From Membranipora membranacea (taxonomy: Eukaryota; Bryozoa; Gymnolaemata; Cheilostomatida; Membraniporidae): a stretch of 64,000 bases of DNA. The translations under genes and the position numbers were made by a program. The stretch is taken from assembly GCA_914767715.1 (NCBI GenBank), contig OU612070.1, forward strand, positions 23,922,025 to 23,986,024, read 5' to 3'. Below are positions 1 to 13,500 of the stretch, piece after piece; position 1 is the first letter of the stretch, and every line of letters begins with the position of its first letter. The notes below the pieces were generated by a model, which saw only the letters and a program-made list of their open reading frames with translations, was not told the DNA's origin and made no database searches.

Positions 1-93
1 GTATATTCTATATGAATACAAATTATGCATTTTATCAGGCTATTCGTAATGAAACTTTCACATATAGCTTATGATATCGATTACTTTTGGTAG

Positions 94-2031
94 ATGCACA
101 ACAAGAAATAAGTTACATGGGGTGTTACAGAGATGACAGGTTTGAGCGGGACCTTGATGGACAATCCTACACGGATACAGATATGACTGTTGAATCATGT
201 GCAGTATACTGTGCTTTTGAAGGTAGATTTTAAAGGCTAACCATATACAAATGTATATTATAGTCAGGCAGTTTCTTATTGTTTATTTGTTTATTTATTT
301 ATTTATTGAGTCTTTCTTAAAATTTGTAATTAAAATAGCTGATGAACTTCTGAGAGATTTGCATGGTGTAAATTGTCAATGCTCTTCATTAAAGGCATTA
401 ACTATCGATGGTGGATAGAGTGCCTCTCTCAAAAGGGGGAAACTCTCACTGTATTGGGTTCGCCAATTGAATATCCTCACTCACCTGCTGTGACATTTCT
501 GATTAGCTATTATCCCACATTATTCATCCATTACTAATATTTAGTATTATATGAAATGAATTGTGATAGATATATTGATTTTATCAAAATGGTACAAAGC
601 TGACAAAAAGTGAACACTGAGCATTTTTATTGAATGAAAATTCCTGAATATCACGTGATTTCGCTAACCCAATAACAATGTACCATGTAAATCGTGAGCC
701 AATAATATTGCAATCTATGTCAATTAGTGAGTCAATTAGATTCGGACATTCCTTATTTGCCACGAAGGTTGGATAGTAGTTGTTAAGATAGCGTTATGTC
801 AAACATGAAGCTGTTGTGGTGCAAGCTAACTCCATTCATAAATTTCTACAACTCTTTCTTGATGTAGTAAACACAATTTTTAACAAACAATGATCCAAAA
901 TTTCGGATTAGAGGCGAGGGAACTGGCTTTGAGCTGTGTATACAGTTTCACGAAAATCCAAGGACCCTTGTCACTACCTTAATTCACTGTGCATCGTGAA
1001 TGCATTGCATAATGTGTCATAAGTATTACATAAGAGTAATAAAGGCCTTGTCTATGCAAGACCACCGGTTAATGACCAGCGCCAGTGCAGCTCCCACATT
1101 TACATATTTTAAACAGATTTATTGATGGAAATCATAACTCATAACTGGGAACTAGACCTCAAGTGAATAAATTTAATAGAGATTAAACTAACCAAAACAT
1201 ACAACGACTAAGATAACATTACAGGATTCATCTACATGGGAGTACAGTTCTATGCAGAGTGTTACTGTGGTGGCGTATATGGTAGACATGGGATTCTGAA
1301 TGAGAATGCCTGTGATAGGAGATGTCGTGGGAATACCAGCCAATATTGTGGTGGAGTCGATGCTAACTCAGTATGGAAGCTCTATAGTAGGTGTCATTGT
1401 GAGGATGTTTTTTTAACACTTTTATTTGCATCATAATCATTATTAAGAAAAAATATGCTTTTCGTTATGTGCCAAAAGAAGGAAGGAAAAAAACAGTTTG
1501 CAAATGTATGTGCCTTGAGCTTATTGTTGTTTAAGAGATAATTGATAAGTTGTCTTTCAAAGGCTGTTAGAGTGTTGGATGATCTGAATAATCTAGACAG
1601 AGAACACTGTATGGTAGTAGGCATTATTTGTAGTATTTGTAGGTTTTCACAGCCTTCGACTAATACATAGTTTATTCTCCTTGTTTTTATCTCACACATT
1701 TCACATGCCTGTGGTCATCAAAGCCTTATATTGCAAGGACATTGCAATGCATGTGCGGTTCAATTTCTAAGGTGGCAGTTTTTTCTTCATGTTAATTTTT
1801 ATCATTTAAATCCGTTTTTACACAGAACGACCTGCTGTGGATGTGGTTTTATCAAATTTGACCCGGGTCTGCTCACCAACAGAAGACAGGGCAGACGGTT
1901 TGGGTATATGGTACATCTACAACTGTTCAGCTACTGCGGAGACCCTCAGAATTCAATCTGCTTTCTCTTCACCAAGTTCCCAGTACCTAGAGATGATCCA
2001 TTTTACTGGAATAAAACTGCACACTCCATAA
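94..2031 (+). CDS. 3' end of a WSC-domain protein gene (partial, 3 exons seen)
   Basis: Spliced exons 94-222, 1225-1386 and 1826-2031 (stop TAA 2029-2031). Each has an AG acceptor and a GT donor where needed, and the phases match (1/1, 1/1). The first two exons encode a WSC carbohydrate-binding module: it opens with YMGCYRDD, continues through MTVESCAVYC and VQFYAECYCGG, and ends CRGNTSQYCGG. This is the expected cysteine spacing and GNxSQxCGG ending of the family. WSC modules occur in secreted or membrane-anchored surface proteins. The last exon (about 68 residues) contains two N-glycosylation sequons (NLT, NCS) and matches no family I recognise. Upstream exons lie outside the window, so whether this is a receptor, a lectin or an enzyme is unknown. 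The donor at 1387 (GTAGGT) was preferred over GTGTCA at 1391 because only it keeps frame with the last exon. The last exon is preserved in the second duplicated unit, but the WSC exons are not. Confidence 0.7.
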
Positions 2032-2219
2032 CATTTTAACTCATCAGCTGATAATATGTTAACGTGACATATCCCCTTCCTAGTTTTAGCAAAAATTGTG
2101 ATCCAATTTTTTAAATTCTTTCATAAGTTGATTCAGAAAAGCGCCCTGATCTAAACCGTATTGTCATTACTCACTGATTTCAGCTGCAATAGTCTCATTT
2201 ATTCATTCATTCATTTTTG

Positions 2220-2530
2220 GTGCAGAGAGTTATCCTCTCTTGAGTTCAGGAACTGGGGCCCATAGTGCTTATGCCGTGCCCTATACCAATGCCCACCGGA
2301 AACCAAGCTTCTCTTATATCGAAGAGACAGAGGGGTTCTTTTTATTGTGTGTGTGGAATGCAAATGCACAGTGAATTTTCGGTATCTTTAGTCCCGTTCT
2401 GCAAGGACCTGGCTAGGATGAATGGTGTGCTAGTACCAAATCAGAAATGACTGTCGGCGCTGGGAATTAAACCTGGACCTCATAGATCACAAGCCGGCAC
2501 CCTTAACAATTAGACCACTCCCGACCGCAA
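2220..2530 (-). mobile_element. tRNA-derived SINE, family A (unit 1 copy)
   Basis: Read on the minus strand, the head (about 2524 to 2455) resembles a tRNA gene. A box A-like TGGTCTAATTGTTAAGG lies at 2517-2501, and a box B-like GGTTTAATTCC at 2473-2463 (consensus GGTTCRANYCC). The non-tRNA body runs on toward 2220. The same element sits at the equivalent place in unit 2 (27157-27463), where box B is a perfect GGTTCAATCCC. It therefore inserted before the segmental duplication. The short ORFs across it look like chance. Confidence 0.65.
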
Positions 2531-2991
2531 GAGTCTCAAGATCCTCAAAGAAAATTAAAAACCGATATGTATTTTTAAGGCAGTACGAATATACCAACTG
2601 AGATCATGGCTTCTACTTTTATTCCGGAATATTTCTGAGTGTTGGAAAACGCTGGCATTTGTATTTATTGTTGCTCTTTTGATACATAAATGTTCTATCG
2701 TTATAATGATGTTAATGAGTTGTTGTCTTATGGTTAAATGTGCTGATAGTAAATAATTCATGGAAAAAGGTAAAACCTGAATAAATAATAAAATATTATC
2801 AAATGTAGAACACATATTGAAATATAACATATAACATATAACCATTGGAATCTTAGACGGGAAATTTGAAAATGCTTGTCATGTTTGAAAACCATGTGCG
2901 GTATCAGTACAAAACACGATATATCTAATCACATTTCTAACCCATTGGAAAATTGTATATTTTAAAGAAAAATTTTATCATCAGAAGAGGT

Positions 2992-3350
2992 ATACAACCG
3001 ATGGTGCTGGGGGCTGGAACATTGTAACCTGGAAGAATCAACCATGAAAGCTCCCCCAATTGGATTCAAACCCACAACTCTTGTGGCACTAATTGCCTGG
3101 CAGTGAATAGCAAGTGTGCTAACCGGTTGCGCCATTTCACTATCCCCAAAAAAGTAATAGGATGATTGCGAAAATTAGCATGCCCGCTATTCACTACTCA
3201 GAGTTGTATTCTCGTCCCATAGCTCCTTCCACTCCACCATAGCCACCCTATGCAACACAGCGTACGTTTTTTGGTTGATTATGGGTGTTTTATGGGACCC
3301 CTTGTAGTGAGTTTTAAGCTGTCTTTCCAGCTTGTCAGCATGTGTCTTTC
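2992..3350 (-). mobile_element. tRNA-derived SINE, family B (unit 1 copy)
   Basis: The minus strand carries a tRNA-like head with box A TGGCGCAACCGG (3134-3123) and box B GGTTTGAATCC (3072-3062). The long spacing resembles a class II (Ser/Leu-type) tRNA. Flanking body sequence (GTGCTGGGGGCTGGAAC on the left, CACCCTATGCAACACAGCGTAC on the right) is shared with the elements at 15331-15530 and 27893-28260, which establishes an interspersed family. No coding potential is seen. Confidence 0.65.
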
Positions 3351-4249
3351 CATGCTGTCACATGGTTATCATCAACCAAGACTTAGATCGAAACCAGTGC
3401 TGGGACTTGGATTGAGACCAAGACAATTAACGGGACAGGGACCGGTACCTGGGCTAAGACGTTCTAATGTAGATGTACTAGGGTAATGATGTAACATGTA
3501 GTCTTTAATGATGATTACATAAGAAAATTTCATCTGACAGTAGGGAAGTATTGATAAATAACTTACCTCCATATCACAAACTTTTAGATAATGCCAGTTT
3601 CCCATGATGAGAGTGCATTTATATCATCATGCACAACACTTTGCCAGCTTGACACTCCTCCTGCAAAACTTTGCCTACTAGCATATTAGAAATGAACAGT
3701 ACAGACTGAAGTGAATATGGTACTTTTTCATTCATTATCACTAACTTCATGAGCGGAGATGAACTTTCCAGTCAAGATTTATCACTGAAGTTGTGCAGTA
3801 TTATTTCATAATTGGTTGAAAAATGATAAGTTTCTTTAGGTCTCTCAAAAGTCAGCCTTCCTGTATGCGCTAAAACCTTTGGTTCTGAACAACTCCAAAG
3901 GCAACTAACGTTCATTTTGGCTCAATTGTAGTAGCTCATCATTGGGATATTGTTACACTGATTTACGCACAGAAAGAAAATAAAATCAAAATGACTCTGG
4001 TTCAATATCAGTATTCATATTAGGGCCTAATAAAAGTGATGTTGATTTCGAGATAGTCCCCCACTTCACCCTTGCACATAATCGAATAAGAATCGAATTT
4101 AGAGTAAATTTTACTCTTTAATTACTTTCAACCAAACTACAGCTGATTGTTCTTCAATAGGCGGGTCATTTACGCGTCAAAATTATTCATTGCAATGGTT
4201 AAGTAGGGGAACTATGGCAGAATCAAATCAAAGCTATTTTTTTCTGTTC

Positions 4250-4806
4250 CATGGTTGGCCTTCATTTATTAAAAGTGTTGGTCTCCACGCTTTTTAATAA
4301 GGAGGTGGAAGCACCTATTAGTTTGGTCACGGTCTAACAGCTGGAGGAGAGCTACAAAGCTTAGATATGGGTTAGAATGCGTTTGCAGGTCCCATTATGA
4401 TATCCTCATATTATTTTGATAGTCATGTGCTGTTAACATTTGCTGTTAGTGTGTCAGTCCTCTCCCTTATTTAACTTTTGAGCTGATTAATTCAGATAAA
4501 GGATTTGAGGGACACAGAACCCAGTCATATGCATGTACAAAGCAAGCTATTGGAACAGTCTTATTGGTAATGTTTACTTACACTTGCCATGTTGACTCGA
4601 GAGTACAGTGCTACCTTGTCTGAGGCAAAGAAAGGAAAGGAAAGCTAATGACCTTTGCCCAACATTAAATATCCTGATGTTCTGCCAATCAGAATTCAGA
4701 GTTGCTTCAACAACCAAGCTGTGAGGAAAGCCTCATTAACCATGAGAAGCCAACTCATAAATACACAAACAATTTTAATCTAAAAAATCCGTTTCTTACA
4801 AAATGG
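4250..4806. mobile_element. Unit-1-specific insertion with target-site duplication
   Basis: In unit 2 the sequence runs uninterrupted through a site resembling TATTTTTCTGTTC (about 29140-29155). In unit 1 the same short stretch occurs twice, at about 4238-4249 and 4807-4820, with about 557 bp between. This is the pattern expected of an insertion with a 12-14 bp target-site duplication. The insert has no long ORF, no recognisable terminal inverted repeat and no clear tRNA head. I infer a non-autonomous retroposon but cannot name its class. Confidence 0.5.
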
Positions 4807-6317
4807 TTATTTTTCTGTTCGATGCTGTAATTGCTCCACATTTTGCAAACAGAACCAGTCATACGATTCTGTGTGGTCTTATTTTTGTTGTAAATCATGA
4901 CAGTATGCAGTGATCAGCGGTCATAGACACACCCGACTAATGCAAGTGGAGTTCTTGGTATATTGAAGAATTCAGAATTGACCCAGCTCTAGGCTCTGTC
5001 AATTAAGGCAAGAATACGAAGTAAAGTTACAAGCTTTTACAACAAACAGATTTGCAAATCATTTTGCACGTCATTTTTTTCAAAATCAGGAGGTCATATC
5101 ACATGTCATATCTCGAAACATGTGCACTGGTCCTTTAAGAGAATTTTGAAAAGGTCAAAAGTCATAAATTTACCCCGTATTTGCATTCTGAGATCTTATG
5201 CTATGTAGCTTGGACTGTTGAGATACTAATCTCTTGTTTCTAGCAGGCCTCAAGTGAGCCCTGAACACTGTACATACATAACTTATCGGGAAGACAAGGG
5301 AAACATATTTTGTTTTTGTAACTTACAACCAAGTCTGTTATCTTCTCTTGCTAGAATGTAATAATACAATATTCCTCAAAATGAGTATGGCATCCACCAA
5401 AATGTATTAAAAACAAAGAATCCATAAATCCTTGAAAAAGATCTTTCTAACCATCATATTTGGTAAACTTCGGTCCAAACAACTGAAAAAAAAGAGCAAT
5501 AAACATGATAGAAAGGGATGTTCACCCCATCACGCAAAGTAAAATATGAAGGATAAACACCAACAAAATTAGGTGGCTCAACACTATACTATACTGTACT
5601 ATAATATACTTATACTATTGCGAGTTCCTGTGACTGTTCTGGTGACTCAGCTGACTTGCATCACCGACGATCTGTTAATGCTGTGACCACTGTTTGCTGT
5701 CATAACCTGTTCAAATGATCAGTTGTGACTACTCAGGGAGTTGCCACAATTAACACAAATATATGTAATTTTGTGTAGTTTTTGCCATTGCAACTTTAAA
5801 CAGTAAAGAATGTCAAAATGAGTTGGCCAAACAGACTCAAGACTCATCACCCAAGACTCAGGAGTCAAGACTCAATACATCTGAAGTGAGGCACTTTTTT
5901 GCGGGTGAGGCTATAACTGGATAGTGTACTAGCAATGATACTATCATTCATTTACAGTCCACAGTTTAAAAAATAGAAAAACCTGGTATTTGGACTGCAA
6001 ATAAATGACAAAACCAATACTAACTACACAATCCAATGTTGTTATAGCACCCACTGCCGGAGCTTTCATGATATCTTTTTGATAGTTCCGGACATCAACT
6101 CACTTGCATGTGTCTCTCCAATTATTGAAATTACGTATTCTGTTTAGTTACTTTGGGGGATTGATGAATACCTCTACTGTTGTGTGTTACAGGTAGTACG
6201 CATTTGTCGTTAAAACTGGGCAATTGTGATTGATCAAATCATTCATCACATATCTTGCTGGTTGGTTGGAGGCTAATCATCCTCTTTGAGTGCAATGTCA
6301 TTGAAACTGAAGCATTG

Positions 6318-9300
6318 TCGGATCAAGAAAGATCAAAACATTTCACTGCTGGCAGAGTTCATATCAGATTACTTTATAATACTGAGTGCAGTTTTTCGGC
6401 AGTTTGATGATTTTATTACTGAACTACATCCTGGGGCAAATGCCCCAGGCAACTGGTAAATTGTAACGCCAAGTTGTAACTGTCACACGTAACTCCTATT
6501 TTTAACTGATTCTACAGAGTAAAACCCACTATCCTTTATACTGAACAGTATAAATCATATGCATACACTGCATACAATTAAAGTTAAAGCGGAAGAGTAA
6601 AACAATTAATCAGATTAGGACCATGGAAACCATGACAGTCTCAGTTCAGTAAAGTCAATTTTGGCAAATCTTAGGCTAAGAAGTTGTCTTCTCTTATTGT
6701 TGAAATTTGGTGGCTCATTTGCAGTATAGAGTTATCACCCCATCTATCTATCTGTGTAAAACATTTTAGTTTCAAGCATGTGGCTAGACTGCTTCACAGA
6801 GTAAAGGGGTGCAGAGTAAATTTTTTAACAATAGTCAAAGACAGAGTTTTTTACTCTCCTTGGTCAAGGTACCTGCAAGCTTTATGTCAAGGGGAAAGTG
6901 ATGTGAAGCTTGATGCCAAAAACTCCTTTCATCTATTTGTCACAATTATAGGGTTCTGGAGAATGAACTGAATTCAAAGTTTTTTATTACAGTAAAAAAT
7001 AGAATATGCAGGCTCTCCCATAAAAAATTCTTTTTGTAGGGCCTTACTCCACAAATAGACTTGATGTTTTATGCTTAAAATACACAACTATTCTAGCTAA
7101 ATTGATAAGGTGGGTATAGCTAGGAAGGCAGTATTGTGGCAGTTTTAACAATAGTATTAACTATTACAATCCTTGAATGATGCTTCCACAATGTACCCTT
7201 GGTCTGTGCAATCATTTAACCTTAAATTTATCGAAAGAGCCTCATATCAAATGTATCTGCGGTCCATTGTCTACTGGGCTTTGGTTGGCACCCAGGTGTG
7301 CTTCGACCTGCCTGCAAACAAAGAGCAACCTGGCGCAGATATTGTGGCCTGGCCACTAAGGCAACAAATTTCGCCGCCTATGCTCCGGGATGTGGCTTGT
7401 GACAAGACATCTGATTTGAATCAACCTTCAATTCTAATCAGATGTAATAATGCCTTAATACATGAATATCATAAGAAGCAACAAGTCTGGAGACACAAAG
7501 GTAATCCTCAGGTTTTGTTATTCTAATATTACATTGCCTTTAAATCCTTTGGAAAAGATAAACAAGGCACAACAGTAACAAATTCTTTCCCTGTAATGAA
7601 AGACAGAAAATGCAATACAACTGGTTGTTTACAATTTCTTGAGGGATTAGAAAATTTAGTCTGAGAAAACAATGTCTGTAATTGCTTTAACTGATATCTT
7701 CGTCCAGCTTAGGTTTCAATTTGTACTTGGATTGTTTCAATGCACTGCGTGAAGAACTGCTTCCAATTTTGTTTGGGGGCCGTCTCAAATTTGTTGTTTA
7801 TTGAGGCAGCCCACCTGTTTGGCTAACTGAATCCTCAAAAGTAACAACATTATAACTTGTTGCAGTATAGATGCAGTCCTAGGGCACCCTCTACTTGATT
7901 GTGCAACAACTCCCGGAAGAAGGTTTACCCGGCTAGCCAAGAGTGAAGTGATCGCAACCTTGTATAACTTTTTAGAAGCATGGACCATGGTGTTGTTGAG
8001 TAAAGAGAGTGTGGATAATTGAATGTCGACAAGGTGTCATGGTCGATTGCAAAAATGTAAATATATGAGTAGCCAGCCACTAGAGCCTATTGATTCAACA
8101 TAATATGATATGATATTTTAGATGCAATAAAATTGGTATAAAAAAACGGAGTACACTCAATATGAGCCAGTTTTTGTGTCAGAACTGGGGTTTCGGGCTT
8201 GGAATACTGGTTGGGAAATATGTTTGGACTGAGCAGGAATTACAAATTATCTAGCACTAGGCTTTGGTAGGCACCCAGGTGTGCTCCGACCTGCCTGCAA
8301 ACAGAGAGCAACCTGGCGCAGATATTGCGGCCTGGCCACTAAAGCAACGAATTTTGCCGCCTATACTTCGGGATGTGGCTTGTGAAAAGATTTAAATCAA
8401 CCTTCAATAATCTGATGTAATAATGCCATAATACATAAATATCATAAGAAGCAACAAGTCTTGAGACACAAAGGGTATCCTCAGGTTTTGATATTCTAAT
8501 ATTACATTGCCTTTAAATCCTGTGGAAAAGATAAACAAGGCACAACAGTAACAAATTATTTCCCTGTAATGAAAGACAGATACTGCAATACAACTGGTTG
8601 TTTACAAATAAGATTTTCTTGAGGGATTACAAAATTTACTCTGAGAAAACAATGTCTGTAATTGATCTAACTGATGTCATCATCCAGCTTAGGTCTCAAT
8701 TTGTACTTGGATTGTTTCAATGCACTGCGTGAAGAACTGCTTCCAATTTTGCTTGGAAGCCATCTCAGATTTGTTGTTTCTTGAGGCAGCCCACCTGTTT
8801 GGCTAACCGAATCCTCAAAAGTAACAACATTATAACTTGTGGCAGTATATATACAGTCCCAGGGCACGATTTTGAAAAAATGTACAAATTCAACCGTAAC
8901 ATGAATGCTGTCAATGGTTATTTCAGGACTGCAATTCCTAAATGGTGATAAATACACCAGGGTCGACCATACAGATACAGCTCACTGAAAATGCAGCAGA
9001 ATATTTCACAAAGAATATTATGTGTGTTATTAGGGGTGAGCCCTCCTAACACACAGTTATCATAATCCTATACGCATCCAGCATAATTACATTAGTGTTT
9101 TTCAATAACAAAAGTATTGGGATGACATTCGTGTAAAATTTAAGCTCAAACATTTGGGTGTATTTTGAAAATGCTATCATTGAACAGTATCCACTGAAAA
9201 AGCCAAATCCAAACCATGTTTCGGAATATAGAAACATACGAAGTGAGGATGGTATAGCATAAACACCTCTCCCCCCGAGCACCGGCTACTTGATTGTGCA

Positions 9301-10158
9301 ATAACTCCCGGAAGAAGGTTTACCCGGCTAGCCAAGAGTGAAATGATCGCAACCTTGTATCACTTTTTTAGAAGCATGGACCATGGTTTTCTTGAGTAAA
9401 GAGAGTGTGGATAATTGAATGTCGGCAAGGTATCATGGTCGATTTCAAAAATGTAAATTTATGAGCAGCCAGCCACTAGAGCCTATTGATTCAACATAAT
9501 ATGATATGATATCTTAGATGCAATAATATTGGTGTAAAAAAACGGGGCACACTCAATATGGGCCAATTTTTGTTAAGTTTAGTATAGCATCTCCATTGTC
9601 ATTTGTAAATTGCTCCACTCCTTTGATAAAAGGCAATTAGAATTTGTTTGAAACTGTACACAATGGCATAGACACTACAAATATATAGGCTCTTTGCACT
9701 GCCTTGCGCAACATTGCCACTGCATTGATGGATGAAATAAACACCGTAATGAAAAAGTAAATCGCAATGTTGAATATGTTAAAAAATATTTCAAACATGC
9801 CCTCAAAAGCTAATTTAGATAATGTGATGAACTGATGCTCCAAAAAAAACCAGATCTCTGTGAGCTACCATGTCGAAATGTAATTCTGCCCAAACAGAAA
9901 AACATGAACTTGGAGATTTTTGGTCAGATTTGGAGTTTTTTTGCAAAAAAAAATGAATGAATAGTTAGCTGATTGACTAACGATCCAGGTGACCAAATGT
10001 GGTTATTCTGAATTAAAAACTTTAGGAGGGAGATAGATTTTGGAAAAGTAAGGAGGAGATAACTGCAACTGAGCATTTTTGACTTTAAATAACTGAGGTG
10101 CAATCTACAACCAAAAGTCATGACCTTTGAGTGTGACGCATACAGTGTATCCGACAGC
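6318..10158. repeat. 3.8 kb unit-1-specific insertion with an internal duplication
   Basis: Unit 2 passes directly from GAAACTGAAGCATT (31009-31022) to AAAGCATTAAATG. Unit 1 carries about 3.84 kb between the same two points. Inside it a segment of about 0.9 kb is repeated in direct orientation: 7270-8160 is matched by 8260-8866 plus 9286-9580. Marker strings in both copies include GGCACCCAGGTGTGCT and AACTCCCGGAAGAAGG. The second copy is split by about 420 bp (8867-9285) that the first lacks. Minus-strand ORFs of 67 and 96 codons cover the repeat and share some peptide sequence, but they resemble no family I know. A decayed transposon or gene fragment is possible. Confidence 0.5.
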
Positions 10159-10598
10159 ATTAAGCATTAAAGCATTAAATGTTTGACAGGATTGAATGGT
10201 TCATTTGATGGCCAATCTAATTGAAATTATCAAATTGCAATCAGTCTGTACTTAAATAGGAGGTCATGACAAAAGTACATGATTGAGTACACAATTATGA
10301 CCAAGCACTGTATACTTATTCGAAAATCATAAGTCATAATTGCATCTATGTTTGGTCACGATATTGATATTTGAAGCAAATAAGCAGGTGTATGAATCTA
10401 CTGTTGTTCTAAGTGGATGATGTGACCATAAAATTAGTTACCTAGATTCAATAATGAACCGTTAGCCATGTGTGATGTTTATGTTAAGCTAATAATAATG
10501 AAATATTCTGGATATGCGTGTAAAGATGTAATTAAAACCATGGTCATGGTGAGACTGAGGAGAAATTCTCCATTTTGCTGTTTGTCTTCGAAGGTGTC

Positions 10599-13500
10599 AT
10601 GTTGTCTAAAAGTTATTTGGATAAGTCTGACCACTCTAGGTCTTCACCGCGAGATCGAGTTTTGTATGACTTATTCAAGAGAGTCCATCAACAGGGGAGG
10701 ATAACTGAGTTTGTTAATCTTCAGACAGGAGAGAGGGCAGATAATGGATACATATTACAACAGGTAGGTTCATTTAGTTTGCACATAGTTGTTACTTTTG
10801 TTTATTTAGTTCAAATTCTAAACTGTTAAATCATTTAAATTTTGAATATTCAATTATTGAAGTTTTAGTCTTCTCGTATATATTTTTTATTTGTCACTAG
10901 GCTATTTTCCTGCAACCAGACCAAGTTTAATGTCTCAGTGAATTATACTTCTCAGTTCGAAAATGACCCCTAGGAGTTGTCTTTCCTAATTTGTTAAATT
11001 TCCCACATCAAAGTTACCCTCTCCCGTTCACAACTTGTTCTGTGTGGACCTTAGAGTTTATTCACATGATAGTTGAGGGTGTACGGTGTTCATCAATCAA
11101 TTGTTCAACAAACTATTTTATTATCATGAACAAAAAAATAAACAGTTATGTCCCTCAAATAATCACTATTGGTTGGAAGTGGACGCTTACTTTTTGCACT
11201 TAATATTAAGTCCATCAGCAGAATTATAATAATGGGAATTATGCAAACTGACAAATAAGTTGGCTATGATCAATCAAAAATTAAATGTCTCCAAATATCA
11301 GAATCTTTACACACAGACAAGTTTTTGCCTGCACACAGTATTATTTCAAACTCAAGCACCAAGCAGAACAATCAATCTAGTCAATTTGGTTAAATGACTT
11401 TCCATCAGCCCTATCACTAGCAAGATGGCAATAAAAACTTGCTGCCAGTGCAAGCAGTTGGACACTCGCTATTCGAATTACCATTAACAGTCCAAATTCA
11501 ATACTACTGGCTCTAACTTAAACTGGAAGGGTTAATGTAATTGAGTGAATGGATTAAATGAGGTCTCATAATTCATATACCGGTACTTGAATCAATCACT
11601 GTATACTGTTCACAATATTATGAGAAAAAATTGAGTCAAAGATACTCATCAAACATTTATAAAAGAGTTTAATTCTAAGAAATCCTTGTTTGAAATGTGA
11701 TAATGTCAGGACTTATTGAGGACACAATGTGAATCAAAGATTATTAAAGTTCACTAGGGCTGTTTCAAAAAATAATCACTGTCTATAAAGCAAAATATTT
11801 TAGAATATGTTGGGAAGTGCAATTGATTTTGGCAAAATAAATGACACTTTCAAATCCAAACCCCCTCCCTCAAGGAAGCGCACATAATAGTAGTATTGCT
11901 GATAAAAAGGCATTTATAATTCACATTTATAATAACTCAGTTTTTGGGTACAAGTTGATTATGATCAGGTAAAAACCAGAGATGGCATGAGGGACTTTTT
12001 TTTCGCAGCTTAATTTGATCTTAATTTGAGCATAAAATCTTCAAAATGGAGTAACCAATAGCTCCTCAACCATATGTCATCAACAGCTTGACGTCAATAC
12101 GATTAGTTGGGAATCCAGATAAATCACAGTTTGAAAGGTATTTACTATGGTATCTACTGCCATTAGGGTGTTGTTCACTGCTTGTGTGATTGTTGTGATG
12201 CCATACCGAGAGCAAGTGGTAACAGGGGCTGTATCCTTGGCCCATGATAATATTCAGAAATATATCGTGCTGGCCTAACATTTAAGCCAACCTTTTTTAA
12301 GATTAACCATATCTTGTATGCCTACATGTAAAGATAAGAGCACTGCATAGTAAATCAACAGAAAGACATTACGACACCACCGCAAACCAACACAACTATA
12401 GGATTATGTTGACTAACTCTTGTCACCAAACAATAGCTAATGTGCCTGTGTTTAAAAACATTTTTAATTAGCCACACAATTACACATTATATTATGGAAG
12501 GCAAGGATAACACTCTCTGAGAAGAATGCTGTGTTACAATTGTAATTGCTAGATGTGTTAAAATTTTCCAGCTCCTATCATATTTCTCACTTTATAATTC
12601 ACTATGCTCAGTACCAAGATCTGCACACATTTTGGTAACCTTCATATCATGATAGGTTCAATGCAATTCAGTGTTCAAAGATCAGGTTCTTGCTGAAATC
12701 TGTAATAAGCAAGCAATCCATGTCTGCCTATCTGACAAGCCCTTGGCCGAGCAAAAGCCTAAGAACCATTATCACAGACACATTTAATTTTCACCAACTT
12801 TTAATTAGCACCCAAATAACTGGTGAAACTACTCCAGGTACAATTTTTCATTGGTCATGTGACAGTGAATTTTATTTTGTAGGGTAGAATTCCTGTCACC
12901 TTGGATATTCCTGAGACACTTTCAGGATCTAAAAGTTCACTTTAAATCAGTCAGCCAATAAAGAAAAATGGTTAAATACTAAAAAAATATGGTTGGTCAC
13001 ATAAATGGTTGACTAAACTGTAGGGGTATCATAGCGTGCGACATCCCAAAGAATGAGTGGTGAGATATATTCGATTTTACTACAGCCAGATTGCTCTCTG
13101 TTTGTAACCCATGACCGTCAATGTATGCGCTTAGTGACTTACACTCTAAATCCATCTTATTTTTGTTAGCACTCCTAGCAGAGACGTAAACCCGTTTGTG
13201 TTGGCTAAATAAACCATTACAATATAGAGTCTCTGTCTAAGGAAACTCTTTCAGAACCGACAGAGCCACTATATCGTGGAGGCATGACGTGTCAAACGAG
13301 ATTCATGGTTACACTAGCTTGAAAAACACGCCCAGATAGCTAGACTCAGGAGGCTCTACTGGTCGTAGAGCAACTTTCCTCAATTGAATAGTATAAAGCC
13401 ACTGAATTAGATTCTTCTCTTAGAATGGAAATAGTATCATAGCGTTATACGGTTAGGACACTAAACACAGGGACCCATCTGACTGTTATCTGATTGGCTG

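Larger units (their letters stand above)
2032..10598. other. Intergenic region between WSC gene and ANL copy 1
   Basis: Apart from the SINEs, the 557 bp insertion and the 3.8 kb insertion listed separately, I see no gene here. ORFs of 60-117 codons lack recognisable domains. Those in duplicated sequence are not preserved as ORFs in unit 2. The first in-frame ATG of the ANL gene closes the interval. No promoter motif can be supported. Confidence 0.5.

Noticed and set aside
2265-2450. 61-codon ORF
   Set aside because: Lies within a tRNA-derived SINE and is not preserved as an ORF in the second unit.
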